Program-made: the position numbers and the translations under genes | In this document: positions 58,977-64,000 of the stretch, in pieces | How positions within the stretch are numbered: position 1 is the stretch's first letter | Layout: each line of letters starts with the position of its first letter | Source: Bacillota bacterium | GTDB lineage: Bacteria > Bacillota > Clostridia > Acetivibrionales > DTU013 | Length of the DNA: 64,000 bases | Direction of reading: 5' to 3' | Assembly: GCA_023411575.1 (NCBI GenBank) | Contig: JAEYOP010000032.1 | Coordinates: 36,586-100,585 of the forward strand | The notes under the pieces: model-generated | Seen by the model: only the letters and a program-made list of their open reading frames with translations | Told to the model about the DNA's origin: nothing | The model's database searches: none

Positions 58977-59513
58977 TCATTCGACCACCATGTCCAGGTA
59001 CCAGGCCATCTCGGTAATGGCCTCCACGCCATGGGGCTGTATGGCGTCAAAATACAGGCTCTCGCCCTCTTTCAGCCTGTACTCCGTATTGGCGACCTTG
59101 AACCGGATCTCGCCCTTCAGCACATATATGTATTCTTCTCCTTCGTGCGCCAGTTCGTGTTCCTTTACTTTCCCCTTTTCAACGATGACAAGGACCGGCT
59201 GCATTTTTTTATTCACATACTCGGCCGCCGGCGCATAGATGGAGTAGCCCTTGTCGGTCCGGGTAAACAGGCCGCTTTCGGCGAAAACATTCTTTTCAAA
59301 AGCGGCCAGCCGGCCGCCGTCTTCCTCCAGCAGGGCGGAAAGCCTTACGCCGAAGGCCTTCGCAAGCTTGGACAGCGTGGCGATGGGCGGTATGACGGAC
59401 CCGTTCTCGATTTTGGACAGCAGGCTTTTTGTAAAGCCGCAGAGATCCGCTATCTCCTGCTGGGTCATGCCAAGCTTCAAACGCATTTTTCGTATCCGCA
59501 CGCCAAGTTCCAT
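58977..59513 (-). CDS. XRE regulator with C-terminal cupin
   Basis: It has 178 residues. The N-terminal lambda-repressor type HTH (LGVRIRKMRLKLGMTQQEIADLCGFTKSLLSKIENGSVIPP) is followed by a cupin (HELAHEGEEYIYVLKGEIRF and EGESLYFDAIQPHGVEA). This architecture usually regulates metabolism of small molecules such as amino acids or polyamines. The start follows GGAGG. It converges with the AraC gene six bases away. Confidence 0.92.
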   Translation of the reverse strand: MELGVRIRKMRLKLGMTQQEIADLCGFTKSLLSKIENGSVIPPIATLSKLAKAFGVRLSALLEEDGGRLAAFEKNVFAESGLFTRTDKGYSIYAPAAEYVNKKMQPVLVIVEKGKVKEHELAHEGEEYIYVLKGEIRFKVANTEYRLKEGESLYFDAIQPHGVEAITEMAWYLDMVVE

Positions 59514-59529
59514 AAGGCACCTCCTGACC

Positions 59530-59602
59530 GTTGTTCCAGGCGACTTTATTCATTTGCTCAGGTGTTTAAAGCCTCAGAGTCTGTGAAGTCACCTGGCACA
59601 AC
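59530..59602. promoter_or_regulatory. Long inverted repeat flanking the XRE-cupin promoter
   Basis: GTTGTTCCAGGCGACTT (59530-59546) and AAGTCACCTGGCACAAC (59586-59602) are inverted, 15 of 17 match, 39 bases apart. Between them a weak minus-strand promoter is readable: TTTAAA, 16 bases, TAAAGT. Such flanking half-sites suit a dimeric or looping repressor, here likely the XRE-cupin protein itself. Confidence 0.5.
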
Positions 59603-59619
59603 GCGCTAAGTTTGATCTA

Positions 59620-61287
59620 TCATTCCTTTATCAGCTCAATCAAAGATACGGCGTGGGCCGGAAGACTAAAGTCCAATTCCAGCCTGTCGCCCGATATGCT
59701 TACGCTTCTCCCCGGCTCCAGCAGTTCCAGTTCGTCTTTCCGCTTGATCGCGTCATACGTCTGCTTGGTCGGATAATCCGGGCTGCCCCGGCTCACCCAT
59801 TCGGCATAGGCGTTGCTGTAATTTTTATCAATCCTGTAATGCTTTACGTTATAGGAATCCCCGCTCTTCAACCCGCTAAGTTCGATTGAAACCCTATTCT
59901 CCGCTGCAATGTCCCAGTCGTCATGGTGGCTGTATACCATGATCCGGACGTTCCCGTCGTCCGACCCCGAAGCCATTCCTGACACCTCCGGCATCGCTTC
60001 CGACGCCGCTTTGCCTTCCGTCTGCGCCTCCGGGCAGGATTCCTCCTGCAGGAAATGATATTTCTGCGAGCAGTGCAGGTTCAACCGGTACGGACCCATC
60101 CGGGAGTACATTTTGAACAGGTTGAATACGGGTTTATCAATCCCCTGCGTCGAAAAGGTGCGCGTCCCTTCAAAGCACCTTTCCCCTACGAACAGGAAAG
60201 CCCATGCCAGCGGACGCACATCCATCCCCATCTCCGCCGCCAGCCTTCCGATATGGTTATAGCTGGACGCCACAAAGCTTGCATAATACTCGGTATTCCG
60301 GAAGTTCATGTTCCTGTTGTCAAACCGCCCGCCGGCCGCCCACCCGTCGGGGTCCGCCTCGGACAGCACTACTTCCAGGTCCCCATAGCCGTATTTTCGG
60401 ACAGCCTCGAGCCCCAGCCGCACCTGACGGACCATGCTTTTTACGGAAGGCGTGGCTTTGGGCGCATTGACCTTGAATGGAAATCCGCCCCCCTTGGTGT
60501 GGAAGGTCACATAATCCAGCCGGGTGCCCTTCTGACCAGTTGCTTCGTTTATCCCGTTCCTGCAGTGGTCCAGGAACTTCTCCAGAAACTCCAGCGAACC
60601 GCCCGGTCCTTCCACCGGTCCCGTCGTCGCGGGGCCGCCCAGCCTTGCTCCCGGCAGCGCGGCATGTATAGCCGCCTCCGTATAGTCATACAGCTTGCAG
60701 AATTCTTCCGGAGTACCTCTCCAGTAGAAGATATCCGGCTCGTTCCAGAGCTCCCAGTACCACGTCAGCACTTCTTCCTGCCCGTAACGCCGGACGCAGT
60801 GGCGGACAAGGTTGCGGATCAGCTCGTGCCATTTTCCGTAATCCTTCGGGGGCATCGACCATCCGATGCTCTTGTACTTACCAAAGGCCTCCCACTCGTT
60901 CACGCCTTCAAAAAAAGCCCCGTCCAGCAGGTCCATAGGCATGAACCCCAGCTCGAGGAAGGGTTTGCAATTGTTTTCCAAAAGAATGTCGAGAATATTG
61001 TCTATGATTTGCCAGTAATATACCGGATTGCCGTGGCTGTCTTCCGAATACACGTTGGTAGAGCCCCATTTGTAGGTGCCATGGCAGTTTCCCGTGCAAA
61101 GCAGGTGATGAACCCGGACATAATACGGCGCATCCCCGAGACTCCCGAATTTGGCCAACAGCTCCCTGCCCTCGGGCGCGCTGGTATAATTGCACTCATC
61201 GTACCCTATATACCTCCAGACATGGTTCAATTCCCCCTCGGCGCTCCCTGCATCGATTTTGAAATTCACTTTCCCGTCTGTTTCCAT
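59620..61287 (-). CDS. GH39 beta-xylosidase family protein
   Basis: Retaining glycoside hydrolase, typically beta-xylosidase. It has 555 residues. Acid/base Glu183 in LWNEPDI and nucleophile Glu310 in VLSEADPDGW are both present, with barrel blocks YVRVHHLLCTGNC and WSMPPKDYGKWHELIRNLV. A low-complexity linker at about 415-446, rich in Glu, Ala, Ser and Gly (QTEGKAASEAMPEV), precedes the C-terminal beta-sandwich. GGGAGGG precedes the ATG. It follows the DMT permease by 12 bases, so both share a promoter. No signal peptide, so cytosolic. Confidence 0.9.
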   Translation of the reverse strand: METDGKVNFKIDAGSAEGELNHVWRYIGYDECNYTSAPEGRELLAKFGSLGDAPYYVRVHHLLCTGNCHGTYKWGSTNVYSEDSHGNPVYYWQIIDNILDILLENNCKPFLELGFMPMDLLDGAFFEGVNEWEAFGKYKSIGWSMPPKDYGKWHELIRNLVRHCVRRYGQEEVLTWYWELWNEPDIFYWRGTPEEFCKLYDYTEAAIHAALPGARLGGPATTGPVEGPGGSLEFLEKFLDHCRNGINEATGQKGTRLDYVTFHTKGGGFPFKVNAPKATPSVKSMVRQVRLGLEAVRKYGYGDLEVVLSEADPDGWAAGGRFDNRNMNFRNTEYYASFVASSYNHIGRLAAEMGMDVRPLAWAFLFVGERCFEGTRTFSTQGIDKPVFNLFKMYSRMGPYRLNLHCSQKYHFLQEESCPEAQTEGKAASEAMPEVSGMASGSDDGNVRIMVYSHHDDWDIAAENRVSIELSGLKSGDSYNVKHYRIDKNYSNAYAEWVSRGSPDYPTKQTYDAIKRKDELELLEPGRSVSISGDRLELDFSLPAHAVSLIELIKE

Positions 61288-61299
61288 GGTCAGCCCTCC

Positions 61300-62172
61300 C
61301 TAATTATTTTCGATCCGGTATTTCCCCGGAATATTGGTCATAATGATCCCAATTACAAGCAATACGGCGCCCAACACGATAAATCCGTTTATCGCCTCCC
61401 GATAGAACAGCCACGCCCAGAACAGCGTAAACAGCAGGCTGGAATTGCTGATGATCGTGGCCGTTAAAAAAGGCACCCTTTTCAACGCTTTCGCATTCAG
61501 ATAAAAACTCATTCCCGTAATGAAGCCCAGGCCGACCAGGGAGAACACCGCCCACAGGCTGAACGGCCCCGGCGGGCGGAGGGTGAACGGCAATGGAACG
61601 GAAGTCAGGATCGTGCTGAACAGGAATATGGATAAATTCAGGTTGCCCGGGTCCATTCCGTCCACCAGCTTCTTCAGGCTTATAAGATGGACTCCCGCCC
61701 CGATAGAAGCAAAAACAAACAGGACGAGGGTCAGCCATCCCGACTGGAAAAACTCGGCGGGCGAATCTCCCCTGAAGCTTACGATCAGGACGCCCGCAAT
61801 GCATAAAAGGAGGCCCGCGACTTTTTGGAAATACATTCTTTCCTTAAAAAACAAAATGGCGACAACGGCGATAAAGATCGTCTGGACCGGCCATATGACG
61901 ACATTTCCATAGGCATGTCCATTGGAAATGGCAATGTTTTCGAAGATATAGTTGCAGCACTTTCCCAGGACTCCGATCCAAATCCATTTCTCTTTCCAGT
62001 AGAGAAGAATCTTCTGCTTCTGGACAAGCATAAGGAGGTATAAGAAAACAACGCCGAACAAAAAGCGGCTAACCGTTATAATGCTGCTGTCCACCATGAA
62101 GGAAGCAGATTTCACCATAACGCCGACGAAGCTCCATAAAAGGGATGTCAATAAAAGCAGCAAATAACCCAT
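61300..62172 (-). CDS. DMT superfamily permease (EamA)
   Basis: It has 290 residues, ten TM helices in two EamA repeats. The first repeat has LLLTSLLWSFVGVMVKSASF and the second ends with AVLLVIGIIMTNIPG. Substrate unknown. Cotranscription with the GH39 enzyme suggests export or import linked to sugar metabolism, but DMT families mostly move amino acids or nucleotide sugars, so this is only context. Confidence 0.88.
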   Translation of the reverse strand: MGYLLLLLTSLLWSFVGVMVKSASFMVDSSIITVSRFLFGVVFLYLLMLVQKQKILLYWKEKWIWIGVLGKCCNYIFENIAISNGHAYGNVVIWPVQTIFIAVVAILFFKERMYFQKVAGLLLCIAGVLIVSFRGDSPAEFFQSGWLTLVLFVFASIGAGVHLISLKKLVDGMDPGNLNLSIFLFSTILTSVPLPFTLRPPGPFSLWAVFSLVGLGFITGMSFYLNAKALKRVPFLTATIISNSSLLFTLFWAWLFYREAINGFIVLGAVLLVIGIIMTNIPGKYRIENN

Positions 62173-62217
62173 CCGGCCTGTCCTTATCCCGATCCTGTTT
62201 ATATATCCACTATGTTG

Positions 62218-62246
62218 ATTTTAATTCAACCTTGTTGAATTGTCAA
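62218..62246 (-). promoter_or_regulatory. Promoter of DMT-GH39 operon with operator in the spacer
   Basis: Perfect TTGACA, 17 bases, TAAAAT. The spacer is filled by the perfect inverted repeat AATTCAAC-CTT-GTTGAATT (62223-62241, plus-strand reading), so a bound repressor would block RNA polymerase. A further half-site GTTGA lies at 62214. Confidence 0.75.
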
Positions 62247-62284
62247 TAAGATGGGTGCAGTACCGGCAGGATCACGTCCCACGA

Positions 62285-62350
62285 TTGACGAACTGCCGCC
62301 GGGCTTCCGGGCGGGTTTAAGACTGACGCCCCGCCCTTCCCGGATACCCG
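62285..62350 (-). other. Large G+C-rich hairpin after the permease gene
   Basis: GCCGGG with CCCGGC and GGGCGGG with CCCGCCC can pair in the transcript, just after the permease stop codon. No T tract follows, so it may end transcription weakly or stabilise the mRNA 3' end. Confidence 0.35.
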
Positions 62351-62358
62351 GCGATCCC

Positions 62359-63768
62359 TCAAATAAGAAATGCCGCCACAATGGTGGTAACAACAAGCCC
62401 GATTACCACCGGCTTCAGGTTCCTTCTCGCCAGTTCGAACGGACTGACGCCGCAAATGGCTGCAACCGGGATTACCGCCCAGGGGATCAGCGTCCCGCCT
62501 CCGACCCATATGCCCGCAACCTGCCCTAGGGCTGTTAACGTGGCGGTACCCGAGCCGATGGCCGTCGAGAAGAGTCTGGCTATGGAGCCTACCAGCGAGA
62601 TTCCTGAAAAGCCTGAGCCGTCCAGTCCAGTGATAGCGCCCACGACGGTGGAGGTCACAACGGCAATGACAGAATTCAGTGGTACGGTATTGGCAAGAGC
62701 TACTCCCAGGTCATTGACCAGTCCATGGGAGCCTGCCGGAAGCTTGTCGCCGAAAATCCCCACAAACCCCGCGTCACCAAGATAGAAGAACGCAGCGATA
62801 GGAATGACCGGCCCGAATACCCGGAATCCGAACTGCAAGCCTTCAATAAATCTTGATGTAATCTTTTCAAGGCTTTTCCCCCTGTATGTAAAGAAGGTAA
62901 TAAGGATTAAAATCAGGAGAGCCGTACCTCCTATCAGTGCGGTCGCGTCTCCGCCCTGCAGCTTTGCAGCAAACATGACGATGATGTCTGCAGCGAACAG
63001 CAGCGGTATGATGATCGAAAATCCTATTTTCACTTTGGGAGGCAGTTCAAAGGACGCCGCATCCTTTATCACCGTTTCTCCGCCATTCTCCTTTTCCTCC
63101 TCAACAAGTCCTGTATTCAGCTTTCCTTTTTTCATATCCCGGAACAAAAACCAAAATGCTGCCAGCGTTGTGACGAACCCCATCACGATAACCAGGGGGA
63201 TGCTTGCCTGGACAACCTCCCCTATGGGGATTCCGGCGCCGTCCGCCGTCAGCTTCGGGGCGCCCTGGATGACATAGTCTCCGGACAGGGCGATTCCATG
63301 CCCGAACAGATTCATCGCCACAGCAACCCCCATCGCGGGCAATTTCACCTTCAGCGCCACCGGCAGCAGAACCGCGCCTAATAAGGCCACAGCCGGCGAC
63401 GGCCAGAAAAACCATGAAATGATCATCATTATAATACCGATCACCCAATAGGCGTACTTTGGTCCCCTGATCAATTTTGCAAAGGGCCGTACCATGGTTT
63501 CGTTGATCCCCGAGCTGATCAGTTCCTTACTCATTGCCGTAATGGCCGAAATGATAAGGATCGTTCCCATCAGTTCCTTTATGGCATATATGATGCTGTT
63601 AAACAGCCCCATAATCGACTGGTAAACAGAACCGGTAGCAACAGCCGCAATGCAGAGGATGCCCAATATGCAAACCAGGCTGGTATCCTTCCTTAGAACC
63701 ATAACAGTAATAATTGCCAATATGAAAATCAGATAGACCCAATGCAGTGCATTTAATTCAATCCCCAT
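62359..63768 (-). CDS. Polytopic membrane permease, ion-transporter-like (substrate unknown)
   Basis: It has 469 residues from ATG 63768. About 12 hydrophobic segments, with a charged loop (residues about 225-250, EEEKENGGETVIKDAASFEL) in the middle. Repeated elements SGDYVIQGAPKLTADGAGIP and SGSFSGISL-like stretches (GLDGSGFSGISLVGSIAR) suggest the two-domain fold of anion permeases such as GntP/DcuC. I cannot assign a family firmly. It is transcribed alone toward the DMT-GH39 operon. Confidence 0.7.
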   Translation of the reverse strand: MGIELNALHWVYLIFILAIITVMVLRKDTSLVCILGILCIAAVATGSVYQSIMGLFNSIIYAIKELMGTILIISAITAMSKELISSGINETMVRPFAKLIRGPKYAYWVIGIIMMIISWFFWPSPAVALLGAVLLPVALKVKLPAMGVAVAMNLFGHGIALSGDYVIQGAPKLTADGAGIPIGEVVQASIPLVIVMGFVTTLAAFWFLFRDMKKGKLNTGLVEEEKENGGETVIKDAASFELPPKVKIGFSIIIPLLFAADIIVMFAAKLQGGDATALIGGTALLILILITFFTYRGKSLEKITSRFIEGLQFGFRVFGPVIPIAAFFYLGDAGFVGIFGDKLPAGSHGLVNDLGVALANTVPLNSVIAVVTSTVVGAITGLDGSGFSGISLVGSIARLFSTAIGSGTATLTALGQVAGIWVGGGTLIPWAVIPVAAICGVSPFELARRNLKPVVIGLVVTTIVAAFLI

Positions 63769-63794
63769 ATCCCTCACCCTTCAATGAAATGTCT

Positions 63795-63822
63795 ACTATA
63801 AAATATTCTGCAAAAAAGGCAA
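63795..63822 (-). promoter_or_regulatory. Promoter of the permease gene
   Basis: TTGCCT, 16 bases, TATAGT (5 of 6), 27 bases ahead of the start codon. Confidence 0.55.
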
Positions 63823-63879
63823 AGGGAACTGAATCATTACATAATCATCGCATAAATGGCAACACATCCGCACACAGCA

Positions 63880-63911
63880 CAAAGCCCTGAGCGATGGCGC
63901 ACAGGGCTTTG
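63880..63911 (-). terminator. Terminator of the rRNA operon
   Basis: CAAAGCCCTG and CAGGGCTTTG form a ten-pair stem 9 bases after the 5S 3' end in transcript direction. Confidence 0.75.
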
Positions 63912-63920
63912 ATAAAAATC

Positions 63921-64000
63921 TGGCGGAGACCTACTTTCCCGGGTCGTTACCAACCAAGTATCATCGGCACTGAGAAGCTTAACTACCGTGTTCGGGATGG
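63921..64000 (-). rRNA. rrf: 5S ribosomal RNA, 3' part
   Basis: The reverse complement contains CCATCCCGAACACGGTAGTT, the AAGCTTCTCAGTGCCGATGAT segment and GGTCTCCGCCAG at the 3' end, all conserved 5S features. About 80 of the usual 115-120 bases are in the window; the rest and the other rRNA genes lie to the right. The operon runs on the minus strand. Confidence 0.95.

Noticed and set aside
60055..61467. 470-codon plus-strand frame opposite the GH39 gene
   Set aside because: GH39 has intact catalytic motifs on the other strand; this frame has none.
1..64000. CRISPR arrays, tRNA genes, insertion sequences or a prophage
   Set aside because: I found no repeat-spacer pattern, no tRNA-like cloverleaf, no transposase and no phage structural genes; KilA-N is the only mobile-type protein.

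Overview
The window is a chromosomal segment of a Gram-positive anaerobe, most likely a plant-polysaccharide-using member of Bacillota class Clostridia. The evidence is the gene order of the S10-spc-secY-adk-map ribosomal cluster, a zinc-ribbon S14, strong AGGAGG ribosome binding sites with frequent GTG/TTG starts, sigma-A promoters, and several YesM/YesN two-component systems beside sugar ABC transporters. No species can be named from the sequence alone.

Layout. 1-12.9 kb, minus strand: map (cut by the window edge), adk, secY and 21 ribosomal protein genes up to rpsJ, all behind a sigma-A promoter at 12903-12931 and a structured leader of about 270 nt. 13-15.5 kb: a small membrane protein, NADH pyrophosphatase nudC, and a DUF5692-like membrane protein. 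15.5-22.3 kb: a LacI-controlled sugar module (Gfo/Idh/MocA oxidoreductase, two permeases, binding protein, CBM9-like protein) with a divergent lacI gene and two matching operators. 22.4-23.9 kb: a small island with a KilA-N protein, a Cys-rich partner and repeats. 24.0-33.1 kb: YesM/YesN kinase and regulator, a DUF5107 protein, and an Lpl/Ytc-type oligosaccharide transporter. 33.3-36.4 kb: galE, a nucleotidyltransferase and a NahK-like sugar 1-kinase. 36.7-39.1 kb: GH51 arabinofuranosidase. 39.1-42.5 kb: an apparently zincless Fpg/Nei glycosylase, an AraC regulator, and a secreted protein with two tandem metallo-beta-lactamase domains. 42.5-49.7 kb: a second sugar ABC transporter with a divergent YesM/YesN pair. 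49.7-59.5 kb: a signalling block with a 1019-residue hybrid kinase carrying two kinase modules, a response regulator with SARP-like/BTAD architecture, and a divergent V4R - chemoreceptor - EAL/HDOD operon, then an AraC and an XRE-cupin regulator. 59.6-63.8 kb: GH39 beta-xylosidase, a DMT permease and an unassigned 12-TM-like permease. The right edge holds the 3' part of a minus-strand 5S rRNA gene with its terminator.

How it fits together. Outside the ribosomal cluster, the genes are about sensing, importing and dismantling plant or host glycans (GH51, GH39, DUF5107, CBM9, three ABC importers). Each module has its own local regulator. The most interesting regulatory finding is the 53.97-54.11 kb intergenic region: short TC(C/G)A-type repeats at 10-11 bp spacing end exactly 8 bp upstream of a -10 box, which is the geometry of SARP-type activator sites, and the adjacent operon encodes a regulator with SARP-like domain order.
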